Source: Azotimanducus chitobiosivorans
Lineage (GTDB): Bacteria > Pseudomonadota > Gammaproteobacteria > Pseudomonadales > Azotimanducaceae
DNA length: 64,000 nt
NCBI GenBank assembly: GCA_965200235.1
Contig: OZ241339.1
Span: 868,001-932,000 of the forward strand
Direction: 5' to 3'
Part shown: positions 45,133 through 54,210 of the stretch, piece by piece
How positions within the stretch are numbered: the first letter of the stretch is position 1
Layout of the letters: the number at the start of each line of letters is the position of its first letter
Program-made: the position numbers and the translations under genes
The notes under the pieces: generated by a model
The model's input: only the letters and a program-made list of their open reading frames with translations
The model's database searches: none
Told to the model about the DNA's origin: nothing

Positions 45133-45200
45133 TCATCACAAGCAGGAATCCACATAGCCATGCACATTTATTCCACGAGCCTTTTCCAAGAGGGAAAAAA

Positions 45201-46919
45201 ATGAGCGAGAGTTTTGCCGAGCTCTTTGAAGACAGCCATCAGACTGTCGAAATGTACCCAGGCTCGATCATCTCCGGAACGGTGGTCGATATCGACAATG
45301 AAAACGTCATCGTGCACGCTGGTTTGAAATCCGAAGGCGTTATCCCCAAGCAGCAGTTTCTTGATGCTGAGGGCGAGATTGGAGTCGCCGTCGGCGATCA
45401 AGTGCGGGTCGCTTTACAGACTGTGGACGATGGATGGGGCACCACTCGCCTGTCGCGAGAAAAAGCACGTCGCGCCGAGACCTGGTCGGAAATCGAAGAT
45501 GCGTTTCGCGATGGCTCTACTGTTCGTGGCAGCATCAACGGCAAGGTGCGAGGCGGGTTCACTGTGAATCTGAGCGATATTCGTGCATTCTTGCCACAAT
45601 CGCTCGTCGATACATCGCACGTCAAAGACCCAATGGCTTTGGAAGGGCAGCCTTTGGACTTCAAAGTCATCAAGCTCGACACCGCCCGCAACAACGTTGT
45701 GGTGTCAAGGCGCGCCGTGCTTGAAGAAGAGAATAGTGCCGAGCGGCAAGTGCTCCTTGACTCGCTGCAAGAAGGCGCAGAAATGGATGGAGTCGTCAAG
45801 AACCTCACCGAATATGGCGCCTTCGTGGATTTGGGCGGTGTCGATGGCTTGCTGCATATTACCGATATGGCATGGCGCCGCATCCGTCACCCGGAAGAAG
45901 TGGTCACGGTCGGCGAGCAGGTCAAGGTCAAGATTCTCAAGTTTGATCGCGAAAAGAACCGAATTTCCCTCGGCATGAAGCAGCTTGGTGACGACCCTTG
46001 GGTGGACCTCAAGGAGCGCTTCCCAGCAGGCACCATCTGCGACGCAAAAGTGACCAACCTGACCGATTACGGCTGCTTCACGGAGATCATGGAAGGCGTC
46101 GAAGGTTTGGTGCATGTCTCCGAAATGGACTGGACAAATCGCAACGTGCATCCCACGCGCGTGGTAGCGGTGGGCGATGAAGTCAAGGTGATGGTGCTCG
46201 ATATCGATGTCGAGCGACGCCGCATTTCGCTCGGCATCAAGCAGTGCCGCCCGAATCCTTGGGAGGAGTTCGCATCCAAGCATGAGCGCGGCGACATGGT
46301 CAGTGGCGCAATTCGTGCGATTACTGACTTCGGTATCTTCATCGGTCTTGAGAATGGTATTGACGGATTGGTGCACCTTTCGGATATTTCTTGGGATGAA
46401 TCGGGCGAACGTGCTGTGCGACGTTTCAAGAAAGGCGAGGAAGTCACTGCTCAAATTCTCGCCATTGACCTCGATCGCGAACGAATCTCACTTGGCATTA
46501 AACAGCTCACAGGTGATGCGTTTGGCGATTATGTGAATGAGAACGGTCGCGGCAGCGAAGTGACCGGCCTTGTCACGAAGGTGGACGCGCGTTATGCGGA
46601 GGTCACGCTCGCCGACGAGGTGGTTGCCACGCTGAAAGCGAATGAAGTCAGCCTTGACTCTGTGGACAATGTCGCAGATGTGCTTGACGTGGGTCAAACA
46701 ATTGAAGTGAAAATCACCAATATCGAGCGCAAGAGCCGCACAATCAATGTGTCGATCAAGGCGCGAGAGATTGACAGCACGCGTAAAGCAGTGAAAGCGC
46801 ATCAAAGTGCCGAAGAGGGCAAGCGCCAGACTCGCTCGCTTGGCGAGTTGATACGTGCCGAAATGGGCAAGTCGAGCGCCGCCAAATCGAATGACGCGAA
46901 GGAGGCTCAAGATTCCTAG
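45201..46919 (+). CDS. rpsA: 30S ribosomal protein S1
   Basis: A 572-residue protein with six tandem S1 RNA-binding domains. The central ones show the repeated pattern G-x-V-x-x-L-T-x-Y-G-x-F-V-D-L and G-L-V/L-H-V/I. It recruits mRNA to the 30S subunit. The start ATG 45201 follows a purine-rich run, and a small hairpin, TTTTCC-AAGA-GGAAAA, partly covers the ribosome site, which might serve translational autoregulation. Confidence 0.96.
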   Translation: MSESFAELFEDSHQTVEMYPGSIISGTVVDIDNENVIVHAGLKSEGVIPKQQFLDAEGEIGVAVGDQVRVALQTVDDGWGTTRLSREKARRAETWSEIEDAFRDGSTVRGSINGKVRGGFTVNLSDIRAFLPQSLVDTSHVKDPMALEGQPLDFKVIKLDTARNNVVVSRRAVLEEENSAERQVLLDSLQEGAEMDGVVKNLTEYGAFVDLGGVDGLLHITDMAWRRIRHPEEVVTVGEQVKVKILKFDREKNRISLGMKQLGDDPWVDLKERFPAGTICDAKVTNLTDYGCFTEIMEGVEGLVHVSEMDWTNRNVHPTRVVAVGDEVKVMVLDIDVERRRISLGIKQCRPNPWEEFASKHERGDMVSGAIRAITDFGIFIGLENGIDGLVHLSDISWDESGERAVRRFKKGEEVTAQILAIDLDRERISLGIKQLTGDAFGDYVNENGRGSEVTGLVTKVDARYAEVTLADEVVATLKANEVSLDSVDNVADVLDVGQTIEVKITNIERKSRTINVSIKAREIDSTRKAVKAHQSAEEGKRQTRSLGELIRAEMGKSSAAKSNDAKEAQDS

Positions 46920-46941
46920 CGCAAGACGAACGCATGAGCAA

Positions 46942-47238
46942 ATGCCGGTGAAGCGCTCTGAGCTGATCCGTCGCCTTGCTCGTCGGCACAAGGACTTTTC
47001 CGCATCCGACATCGAAGCGGTTGTGATGCACCTGATTGAGGTCATGTCAGCAGCGCTCGAAGAGGGACGCCGCATCGAGGTTCGAGGCTTCGGTAGTATA
47101 AGCTTGCGTGAGCGGCCCTCAAGGCTCGGCCGTAATCCGCGCACCGGCGAGCCGGTTGCCTTGCCGGTTCGCTACATCCCTTTCTTTAAGCCAGGCAAGG
47201 CGCTTCGTAAACGGGTTGACTCCGCGGCCGAAACATAA
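46942..47238 (+). CDS. ihfB: Integration host factor beta subunit
   Basis: A 98-residue DNA-bending protein. The HU/IHF fold shows RGFGSISLRERPSRLGRNPRTGE, in which the R-N-P beta-arm intercalates DNA. MPVKRSELIRRLA is the expected N-terminus for IhfB. It lies 22 bp after rpsA, the conserved position. Confidence 0.94.
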   Translation: MPVKRSELIRRLARRHKDFSASDIEAVVMHLIEVMSAALEEGRRIEVRGFGSISLRERPSRLGRNPRTGEPVALPVRYIPFFKPGKALRKRVDSAAET

Positions 47239-47243
47239 TTTCC

Positions 47244-47486
47244 ATGAAGCAAGCCTCAATCACACTCTTGCGACGTACAAAATGGACGCTGCAAGTGCTC
47301 GTGTTTGTCCTGCTTACGCTTATCGCAGCCGTGATAGCCATCGAAAACACCGACCCCATTCGCTTGCGGCTTTTAGGATACGAGTCCGCTGAGGTCGGTG
47401 TCTTCTGGTGGCTGCTGACAATCTTCGTGGCAGGCCTCATTGTTGGCCGCCTGAGCCGTATGAATCGAATGATGCCACGAAAATAG
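47244..47486 (+). CDS. lapA: LapA-domain membrane protein
   Basis: An 80-residue protein with two membrane helices (about 18-34 and 50-68) separated by IENTDPIRLRLLG, typical of LapA/YciS. In E. coli LapA works with LapB to tune LpxC degradation and lipopolysaccharide synthesis. The lapB gene, which normally follows, is not here. Confidence 0.87.
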   Translation: MKQASITLLRRTKWTLQVLVFVLLTLIAAVIAIENTDPIRLRLLGYESAEVGVFWWLLTIFVAGLIVGRLSRMNRMMPRK

Positions 47487-47529
47487 CCCTTTAAATTCGG
47501 CTATGGAAGCTCTGTTATTCAGAGCATGC

Positions 47530-47871
47530 CTAATCGTCGCTGTAGCGGTCGATGCCGGCAATGCGAATACGTGTTTCATTGAGGCTCACGATTCGTTCGC
47601 TGATGCCGCGAACTTGGACCAAGTCGTAGGGGTCCTCGAATGGGCCGTTCGCCTCACGCCATTCGATGATGGCGCGCGCACGCGAGAGGCCAACGCCGTC
47701 GAGCGCTTCGGCGAGGCTGCTGGCGTCGGCGCTATTGATGTCAACAGACGGGCGCTCGTCAATCACCGGTGGGGTCGCTTCGGTGTCCATAGCTGTTTGA
47801 GACAAGGCTGTCGTGCCCAAGCAGAGCGCTGCGCCGAGTAGTGAATAGATGAGTGGTTTGTATATGTGCAT
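47530..47871 (-). CDS. ComEA-like helix-hairpin-helix DNA-binding protein
   Basis: A 113-residue exported protein: signal peptide (residues about 1-25), an acidic linker, then a helix-hairpin-helix pair with DINSADASSLAEALDGVGLSRARAI and PYDLVQVRGIS. Periplasmic ComEA proteins bind incoming DNA for transformation. AGGA precedes ATG 47871. The rest of the competence machinery is represented in this window only by comEC. Confidence 0.82.
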   Translation of the reverse strand: MHIYKPLIYSLLGAALCLGTTALSQTAMDTEATPPVIDERPSVDINSADASSLAEALDGVGLSRARAIIEWREANGPFEDPYDLVQVRGISERIVSLNETRIRIAGIDRYSDD

Positions 47872-48002
47872 GGTGTCGTTCCTGTAAGAAAGTTGCGGAG
47901 TGAATCGCAGTTGCGAGACGACAAGCACCTTAGCCAAACGACGCGACCGTCGTGGTGCGATGTTTGCCCTAACCCATGTAGGTAATCTCTGAAGAGCATG
48001 TG

Positions 48003-48023
48003 CGCAAAATCTTACATTTTGCG
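48003..48023 (-). terminator. Hairpin downstream of tRNA-Pro
   Basis: CGCAAAAT and ATTTTGCG form an 8-bp stem with a 5-nt loop, 25 bp beyond the 3' end of the tRNA. There is no T-run after it on the minus strand, so terminator function is uncertain. Confidence 0.35.
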
Positions 48024-48047
48024 AATGGAGAGGACGTTACCGGAAAT

Positions 48048-48124
48048 TGGTCGGAGTGAGTGGATTCGAACCACCGGCCCCTACCTCCCGAAGGCAGTGC
48101 TCTACCAGGCTGAGCTACACTCCG
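48048..48124 (-). tRNA. tRNA-Pro (anticodon CGG)
   Basis: On the minus strand a 77-nt cloverleaf is complete: acceptor CGGAGTG pairs with CACTCCG, and the CCA end is encoded. The anticodon stem CTGCC/GGTAG holds the loop TTCGGGA, giving anticodon CGG. The T-arm reads GGTTCGAATCC. Confidence 0.96.
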
Positions 48125-48160
48125 ACATGACGCTTTGAAACAACAAAAAAATAAGACTTC

Positions 48161-49201
48161 CTATCCGTGTCGGGTCAAATTAAACTCGACAAGGGCTACG
48201 AGCGCGTCGCGGAATGTATTGTCCGGCAGTGCCATCGCATAGTCAATCGCCTTTTGCGAATAGCGCTTGGCTTGGTCGTGGGTGTACTCGAGGCCGCCGC
48301 TGCGTTGCACCGCCTCTTGGACGCGCGTGAAGAGCCCTGGGTTTCGTTTCGAGAAGGCGCTGCGGATAGTCTCAGCATCGCACTTCGAACCATTCGCGAG
48401 CGCATGAATCACGGGCGCGGTGAGCTTGCCCTCCAAGAGGTCATTGCCAGGCTCCTTGCCCATGCGAGAAACGTGGCCTTGATAGTCAAGCAGATCATCG
48501 ATGAGCTGGTATGAAATACCGAAATTGAGACCGAATTGCCTCGCGCTTGAAACAACTTCCGGGGTACCGCATGCAAGGATCGAAGCGGTCGATGTCGATA
48601 TCTCAAAGAGCGATGCGGTCTTTGCCGAGATGACTTCCATGTAGGCCGATTGATCTTGGCTCATATTGCCAATAGCGGCAAGCTGGGCGACTTCGCCCTC
48701 CGATATCTTGGTCGTCGCGCGCGAGAGCTGGCGCAATATCTCGAAGGATTCCAACTCGATCATGAGGTCGAAAGCGCGCGAGAACAGCACATCACCCACA
48801 AGCACGCTGGCAGCGCCGCCCCAGCGGAAGAACGCCGTTTCGCGTCCGCGGCGAGTGGGCGATATATCGACAACGTCGTCGTGCAAAAGCGTCGCGGTAT
48901 GCAGAAACTCAATGACCACAGCGAGTTTCGCTGGGAGACGCCCTCCAAGTCCAAGGCAACGGGCAGTGAGTAACACAAGCAACGGGCGCAGCCGCTTGCC
49001 ACCGCCGCCGACAATATGGCTGCTGATCGTTTCGACGAGCGGTACATGCGAATTGATCTGATGTTTAATCTCCTGACCGACCAGCTCGAACTCGTCGGCG
49101 ACGAGGGCGCGCACATCCGCAAGGCTGACTTCGCTGGCCACTTGACGGTCTTGCTGCAGCTCCGCGACAGCCACAGGCTTTCCTACCGGTGCTCGAAGCA
49201 T
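48161..49201 (-). CDS. ispB: Polyprenyl (octaprenyl) diphosphate synthase
   Basis: A 346-residue trans-prenyltransferase that makes the ubiquinone side chain. The first Asp-rich motif is LLHDDVVD, the second IDDLLDYQG, and GGGGKRLRPLLVLL is the substrate-binding segment. It is divergent from rplU as in E. coli. ATG 49201 is chosen; a GTG 9 nt upstream is possible. Confidence 0.93.
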   Translation of the reverse strand: MLRAPVGKPVAVAELQQDRQVASEVSLADVRALVADEFELVGQEIKHQINSHVPLVETISSHIVGGGGKRLRPLLVLLTARCLGLGGRLPAKLAVVIEFLHTATLLHDDVVDISPTRRGRETAFFRWGGAASVLVGDVLFSRAFDLMIELESFEILRQLSRATTKISEGEVAQLAAIGNMSQDQSAYMEVISAKTASLFEISTSTASILACGTPEVVSSARQFGLNFGISYQLIDDLLDYQGHVSRMGKEPGNDLLEGKLTAPVIHALANGSKCDAETIRSAFSKRNPGLFTRVQEAVQRSGGLEYTHDQAKRYSQKAIDYAMALPDNTFRDALVALVEFNLTRHG

Positions 49202-49256
49202 TGCGCGCACTCGCGCAACGGATGTTCAGTACGCGGGCTGCCGATTATCGCAAGGA

Positions 49257-49286
49257 TTGTCACGGTTGCTTGTTCGCGGTTAAAAT
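49257..49286 (+). promoter_or_regulatory. Predicted sigma70 promoter of rplU-rpmA
   Basis: TTGTCA (five of six) and TAAAAT (five of six) are separated by 18 bp in the ispB-rplU divergent gap. Transcription would start near 49293, about 78 nt before rplU. Confidence 0.6.
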
Positions 49287-49370
49287 GCGCAGCTTCGAGC
49301 GGGTCATTGTAATACAGGCACTTGGCCTTGCATCTCGGACTTTGTTTACACCCTTCATCGGAGAATTCCA

Positions 49371-49724
49371 TTGTTCGCAGTCATTGAAAGTGGAGGCAAG
49401 CAGCATCGTGTCGCCGAAGGCGATTTGGTGAAGCTTGAGAAACTCGGCGCAGCCGAACATGGCGCTTCGCCCACGATTGGCAGTTCCGTGCAGTTTGATC
49501 AAATTCTGATGATGTCGGACAAAGGGCAGGTCGTTGCCGGTGCGCCGCACGTAGAGGGCGGCGTAGTTGAAGGTGAGGTGGTGTCGGAAGGACGCGGCAA
49601 AAAAGTGCGAATTATCAAGTTCAAGCGGCGCAAGAACTATCTTCGCCGCCAAGGACATCGGCAACCATACAGCGAAATACGCATTACCAAGATTCAACTG
49701 CCCGCGGCAAGCGGAGTCGGCTGA
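49371..49724 (+). CDS. rplU: 50S ribosomal protein L21
   Basis: A 117-residue L21 protein. The typical N-terminus M-F-A-V-I-E-S-G-G-K-Q-H is reached only from a TTG start at 49371, with GGAG at 49360-49363 giving good spacing. KKVRIIKFKRRKNYLRRQGHR is the family's RNA-binding region. The C-terminal extension past KIQ is short. Confidence 0.96.
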   Translation: MFAVIESGGKQHRVAEGDLVKLEKLGAAEHGASPTIGSSVQFDQILMMSDKGQVVAGAPHVEGGVVEGEVVSEGRGKKVRIIKFKRRKNYLRRQGHRQPYSEIRITKIQLPAASGVG

Positions 49725-49781
49725 ACAACATACATAAGCAACACTCAGCAACATCACAAGAAGCGAACGGAGCAGATCGAC

Positions 49782-50042
49782 ATGGCACACAAAAAGGCAG
49801 GCGGCAAAACCAAGAACGGCAGGGATTCTGAATCAAAACGCCTTGGTATCAAACGCTTTGGCGGGCAGCGGGTGAATGCTGGAGAAATTCTCGTGAGGCA
49901 ACGCGGCACGAAGTTTCATGCTGGCGATGATGTCGGCATGGGTCGCGACCACACACTGTTTGCCAAGGCTTCGGGCTTGGTGCAGTTTGCTGTCAGGGGC
50001 CCGCACCGGCGCCGTACAGTCAGCATCGTCGCTGCAAGCTAG
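49782..50042 (+). CDS. rpmA: 50S ribosomal protein L27
   Basis: An 86-residue L27 protein starting MAHKKAGGKTKNGRDS, the flexible N-terminus that reaches the peptidyl-transferase centre. It follows rplU directly in the conserved order. Confidence 0.97.
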   Translation: MAHKKAGGKTKNGRDSESKRLGIKRFGGQRVNAGEILVRQRGTKFHAGDDVGMGRDHTLFAKASGLVQFAVRGPHRRRTVSIVAAS

Positions 50043-50109
50043 TGCTCCATAAATAAGCGTGAGTTCAGCGCGCCGCAGGCGTTCACGGCTGCATACCGCT
50101 ACTACTCGC

Positions 50110-50156
50110 CCTGTCCGCTGCTCTGGCGGCATGAGAACCCTCGCGGAGCGGACAGG
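50110..50156. repeat. Inverted repeat in the rpmA-obgE gap
   Basis: CCTGTCCGCT (50110-50119) pairs perfectly with AGCGGACAGG (50147-50156) over a 27-nt loop, about 30 bp before obgE. It might be a transcript boundary or leader structure. Confidence 0.5.
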
Positions 50157-50185
50157 TCGCGAGGCTTGAAGGAAGAGAGCGACAA

Positions 50186-51247
50186 GTGCGCTTTGTCGAT
50201 GAGGCAGTCATAGAGGTCGCCGCCGGTCACGGCGGACACGGGTGCCTAAGCTTTCGACGCGAGAAATTCGTCGAGCGGGGGGGGCCTGACGGCGGTGATG
50301 GCGGTGACGGAGGCGATATCTATCTCGTTGCGTCGGAGGCGCTCAACACGCTTGTGGACTTTCGCTACACACCAAGCTACGCGGCGGCGAGTGGTGAGTC
50401 TGGGGCAGGGAGGCAGAGGACGGGCGCACGCGGTAACGACCTGCGTATCCCGGTGCCTTGTGGCACGAGGATCAGCGACGAGGACACGGGCGAGGCAATT
50501 GGCGACCTGACCGAGAATGCGTCCGAATTGCTAGTAGCGACCGGCGGGCGACGAGGCCTCGGCAACACACGCTTCAAATCAAGCACCAACCGGGCGCCGC
50601 GACGGACAACGCGCGGTAAACCGGGCGAAGCGCGAAGGCTGCACTTGGAGCTACGCTTGATGGCTGATGCCGGCCTGCTCGGCGCCCCCAACGCTGGCAA
50701 GTCATCTTTTTTAGCGCGCATCAGCGATGCCACGCCGAAAGTCGCAGACTATCCGTTCACGACGCTTGAGCCGTGTCTTGGCGTGGTGCGCTTAGGGCAC
50801 GCACAGAGCTTTGTGGTTGCCGACATCCCAGGGTTGATCGAAGGCTCGCACAAGGGTGCTGGTCTCGGGCTCAAGTTTCTGCGGCATCTGTCGCGAACGC
50901 GCATGCTGCTGCATCTGGTTGATGTGCTTGAGTCCCCATTGGCAAAAGTAGAGACAATCGAAAACGAACTCGTTGCTTACGGGGATGAGTTTCATGACGT
51001 GCCCATCTGGCTTGTCTTCAATAAAATCGATCTACTTGCCGACGCTGCGCGCGCCGAGCTTGCCCATCGTGCGAGTCGCGCCTTTCCTGCGAGGCGGCAG
51101 TTCTTCATTTCTTCGGCAAGCGGCGAAGGCGTGTCATCGCTGCTGTTCGCGGTAAGTGAAGTGCTTGAATCAAGCGAAGGCAACCGCAGCGCTGACGAGG
51201 AAGACGCTATTGCCAAAGCAGATTTACTGAAATCGACCTCGCGATGA
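50186..51247 (+). CDS. obgE: GTPase ObgE/CgtA
   Basis: A 353-residue ribosome-associated GTPase. The glycine-rich Obg domain is evident (GGPDGGDGGDGG near residue 32), followed by the G1 motif GAPNAGKSS near 170, G3 DIPGLIEG and G4 FNKIDL. It acts in 50S assembly and stress control. The start is GTG 50186 with GGAAGAGAG upstream. It overlaps proB by 4 nt. Confidence 0.96.
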   Translation: MRFVDEAVIEVAAGHGGHGCLSFRREKFVERGGPDGGDGGDGGDIYLVASEALNTLVDFRYTPSYAAASGESGAGRQRTGARGNDLRIPVPCGTRISDEDTGEAIGDLTENASELLVATGGRRGLGNTRFKSSTNRAPRRTTRGKPGEARRLHLELRLMADAGLLGAPNAGKSSFLARISDATPKVADYPFTTLEPCLGVVRLGHAQSFVVADIPGLIEGSHKGAGLGLKFLRHLSRTRMLLHLVDVLESPLAKVETIENELVAYGDEFHDVPIWLVFNKIDLLADAARAELAHRASRAFPARRQFFISSASGEGVSSLLFAVSEVLESSEGNRSADEEDAIAKADLLKSTSR

Positions 51248-52428
51248 ACACCGAGCAGTCCATACGCACAAGGCTGGCGCAAGCCAAGCTCATCGTCGTC
51301 AAGCTCGGCAGTTCCATCCTTACCGACGCAAGCGGCATGCTTGAAGAGAGGCGCATCGCCAATATTGCCGCCGCGATTCACGACCTGCGCACGCATGGAG
51401 TCGAAACCGTGCTTGTTACCTCAGGGGCAGTTGCCGCTGGCGTTGGCTGCCTTGGACTCGGCGGGCGTCCTCATGCCATCCATCGCGTGCAGGCTGCCGC
51501 TGCGGTCGGTCAGACGCGCCTCATTGATGCCTATGAATCCGCCTTCAGCAAGTTTGGCGTGTCTGTCGCGCTCGTCCTGCTCACCCACGACGACGTATCG
51601 AGCCGCGAGCGTTATCTCAACGCCCGTTCGACGCTGCGCACACTGCTTGAGATGAATGCGCTTCCCGTTGTCAACGAAAACGATACCGTCGCGACCGATG
51701 AACTTCGCTTCGGCGACAACGATGTGCTCGCAGGGCTTGTCACAAATCTTCTTGATGCCGACGCGCTCGTCATGCTTACCGATCAGCCAGGGCTGTTTGA
51801 TCGCGATCCGCGTATTCATAGCGACGCACGGCTATTGCGCTTTGCGTGGGCGCATGAAGAAAGTCTCAATGCGCCGCTCAGCGAAGCGCCGCCCGGGCCG
51901 TTCGGGCGCGGCGGCATTGCGTCCAAGGTGGCCGCTGCGAGAGTCGCCGCACGTTCCGGCGCGTGTACATTCATTTGCGATGGTCGTGCGCAGCGTCCGC
52001 TCGATTGTCTCGTCTCAAGCGAGGTAGGCGGCACACTGCTTGCGGCGCGCACCTCGCCGCTGGTGGCGCGCAAGCGCTGGATTGCCGACCAGCCGGGTGC
52101 AAAAGGCGAGCTTGTGCTCGATGCTGGCGCGGTGCGGGCAGTGGTGGATGCTGGCGGCAGTCTTTTGCCGGTGGGGGTGCGCGGTTGTCGAGGCGAGTTT
52201 GGGCGGGGCGATCTCGTGGCCTGTATTGATGCTTCAGGAGATGTCGTCGCCAAATGTCTGATCAACTACTCAAGCGACGAAACCAAGAAAATTCTCGGCG
52301 TAGCGAGCTCGAAGATCGAAGCCATACTCGGCTATGTTGTCGAGCCGGAGCTTGCGCACCGCGACAACCTGGTGCCGATGACGGACGGTGCGCTAGCGAA
52401 TCGACTTGACGCGCTTGACAAGCCTTGA
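51244..52428 (+). CDS. proB: Glutamate 5-kinase
   Basis: A 394-residue enzyme for the first step of proline synthesis. The amino-acid kinase domain (VKLGSSILT near residue 19, SGAVAAG near 60, NENDTVATDELRFGDND near 142) is followed by a C-terminal PUA domain. It follows obgE as in many proteobacteria. Its last 36 nt overlap the convergent rpsT. Confidence 0.95.
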   Translation: MNTEQSIRTRLAQAKLIVVKLGSSILTDASGMLEERRIANIAAAIHDLRTHGVETVLVTSGAVAAGVGCLGLGGRPHAIHRVQAAAAVGQTRLIDAYESAFSKFGVSVALVLLTHDDVSSRERYLNARSTLRTLLEMNALPVVNENDTVATDELRFGDNDVLAGLVTNLLDADALVMLTDQPGLFDRDPRIHSDARLLRFAWAHEESLNAPLSEAPPGPFGRGGIASKVAAARVAARSGACTFICDGRAQRPLDCLVSSEVGGTLLAARTSPLVARKRWIADQPGAKGELVLDAGAVRAVVDAGGSLLPVGVRGCRGEFGRGDLVACIDASGDVVAKCLINYSSDETKKILGVASSKIEAILGYVVEPELAHRDNLVPMTDGALANRLDALDKP

Positions 52429-52656
52429 TTTTAAGCGTGCTGCCGTATTGCTATGCAGGATGCCCTTGCGTGCAGCTTGATCGAGTTCGGACTCGGCTTC
52501 GCGCATTTTGGATTGCGCAGCGGAAGCGTCCCCGGATTCAATCGCGTGCGCGACTTGTTTGACATAGGTGCGCACGCGCGAGCGGCGTGCCATGTTGCGC
52601 TGGCGGCGGACTTCATTTTGCCGAGCACGCTTTGCGGCGGAGGGAGAGTTGGCCAA
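52393..52656 (-). CDS. rpsT: 30S ribosomal protein S20
   Basis: An 87-residue S20 protein. The universal beginning ANSPSAAKRARQ is reached from a TTG codon at 52656, so the start is TTG. The long basic helices RRQRNMARRSRVRTYVKQV follow. It is convergent with proB, overlapping its 3' end by 36 bp. Confidence 0.94.
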   Translation of the reverse strand: MANSPSAAKRARQNEVRRQRNMARRSRVRTYVKQVAHAIESGDASAAQSKMREAESELDQAARKGILHSNTAARLKSRLVKRVKSIR

Positions 52657-52683
52657 GGCTTGACACCAGAGAAAAAACAACGC

Positions 52684-52712
52684 ATTGTGCTTGCGCCGCT
52701 AGCGACTGTCAA
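52684..52712 (-). promoter_or_regulatory. Predicted sigma70 promoter of rpsT
   Basis: On the minus strand a perfect TTGACA and CACAAT (four of six) are separated by 17 bp. Transcription would begin about 20 nt before the TTG start of rpsT, leaving a very short leader. Confidence 0.6.
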
Positions 52713-52814
52713 TTGCCTGCTGTGCTTAGAGTATGTGGGTTTAATCAGGATCACCGCGAGAGGCGAAGAGCTATTTCAATACACTGGCAAAAGCACAGGG
52801 AGTCGAATCGAGGC

Positions 52815-53222
52815 ATGAGCGCACTTGAGGAAAGCGGACTCAAGAAGGCGGAGCGGCGTGCGCTTGAGCGCCGGCGCAAGCCGCCGAGCGAGCGCCACGA
52901 CATATTGAGCGTACGCATTGACGACGATGCGAGCCTGCAGTCCGCCTACATGCCGTTTGTGACTGGCGGTGGCCTGTTTATACCCGCCGAAGGCGAGTTC
53001 AATCTTGGCGATGAATTGTTTGTCATGCTTGAGCTCTCAGAGATCAAGGAACCTTTGCCCATCGCTGGCAAGGTGATCTGGGTGACGCCGGAGAATGCCA
53101 ATCGGGAATGGATGCGCGGCATCGGCCTGCAATTTAGCCACGAAGACAAGGTCGTCAAGGATTTGATCGAGTCGCGACTCGCGCTCGGCGACTTCGTTGA
53201 AAATCCGAGCGTCGCCATCTAA
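52815..53222 (+). CDS. pilZ: Type IV pilus protein PilZ
   Basis: A 135-residue PilZ-domain protein of the pilus-biogenesis type. The core ILSVRIDDDASLQSAY...GGLFIP...GDELFVMLEL...GKVIWVTP matches pseudomonad PilZ, which lacks the RxxxR c-di-GMP motif. It controls pilus assembly with PilB and FimX. An N-terminal basic extension of about 25 residues is unusual. ATG 52815 has GAGG very close, so the start is slightly uncertain. Confidence 0.82.
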   Translation: MSALEESGLKKAERRALERRRKPPSERHDILSVRIDDDASLQSAYMPFVTGGGLFIPAEGEFNLGDELFVMLELSEIKEPLPIAGKVIWVTPENANREWMRGIGLQFSHEDKVVKDLIESRLALGDFVENPSVAI

Positions 53223-53274
53223 AGCCCATACACCCGACAAGAGTCAACTCAAACATGAGGAGCCGGACAGTCAT

Positions 53275-54162
53275 ATGAGTCTCTCAGCCCAAGATTTTGC
53301 CTATATGGCGCCCACAACGATCGATGAAACTATTACGGCGCTTGGTGAGGCGGCCAGCAAAGGGGCGCGTTGCCAAGTGCTCGCAGGTGGCACCGACCTG
53401 CTCGTACAGCTGCGCTCAGCGGATCCCGATCCACGCACGATTCTCGATATCAAAGCCGTGCCGGAGACAAATCGCGTCGGGATTTCGGACAAAGGCGTGT
53501 TTATCGGCAGTGCGGTGTCAGCTGCCACCATCACGCACCACGAAGGCTTGAAGGCGATCCTGCCCGGATTGGTGGAATCGGTCTATCTGATCGGCTCGAC
53601 GCAAATTCAAGGGCGCGCCACGCTCGTTGGCAACCTTTGCAACGCATCGCCGGCAGGCGACACGATACCGGCGCTGATTGCCAATCAAGCAAGCTGCGAC
53701 ATTCGAGGCTCGAACGGTGCGCGTTCGCTGCCGGTGGAGGAGTTCGTTGTCGGTGTGCAGAGCAACGCGCTCGAAGCTGGCGAGTTTGTGGTTGGCGTGC
53801 GCATGCCGCATCCGGGCGCCCGCACCGCCGATGCCTACTTGCGCTTCATTCCACGCACCGAAATGGATATAGCCGTGGCTGGCGCAGGCGTCAGCATCAC
53901 GCTCGATGAAGCGGGCGTATGCACCGCTGCTCGCGTCGCTATTGGTGCTGTCGCGCCGACCGCGCTGGTTGTGCCGGCTGCGGCCGACGCGCTGATCGGC
54001 AGCCGTCTCGAAGAAGCGAGCGTCGCTGCCGCGGGCCGTGCATGTACCGCAGCTTCACGCCCGATCAGCGATAAGCGCGGCACAGCGGACTATCGCAGGA
54101 AAGTGGTTGCGGTGCTGTGCGAACGCGCCATCGCAGCCGCGGCGAAGCGTGCGGCCGGATAA
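53275..54162 (+). CDS. FAD-binding subunit of a molybdenum hydroxylase (CoxM/CutM type)
   Basis: A 295-residue flavoprotein subunit. The FAD-binding segments LAGGTDLLVQLRS near residue 40 and TLVGNLCNASPAGDTIPAL near 118 are clear, followed by the C-terminal CO_deh_flav_C domain. It begins a three-gene M-S-L set that together forms a heterohexameric hydroxylase in the cytoplasm. GAGGAG lies about 12 nt before ATG 53275. Confidence 0.92.
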   Translation: MSLSAQDFAYMAPTTIDETITALGEAASKGARCQVLAGGTDLLVQLRSADPDPRTILDIKAVPETNRVGISDKGVFIGSAVSAATITHHEGLKAILPGLVESVYLIGSTQIQGRATLVGNLCNASPAGDTIPALIANQASCDIRGSNGARSLPVEEFVVGVQSNALEAGEFVVGVRMPHPGARTADAYLRFIPRTEMDIAVAGAGVSITLDEAGVCTAARVAIGAVAPTALVVPAAADALIGSRLEEASVAAAGRACTAASRPISDKRGTADYRRKVVAVLCERAIAAAAKRAAG

Positions 54163-54210
54163 AACAAAAAGCACACTCCCACCACGACGAAGGAATAAGG
54201 AAGAAATCCC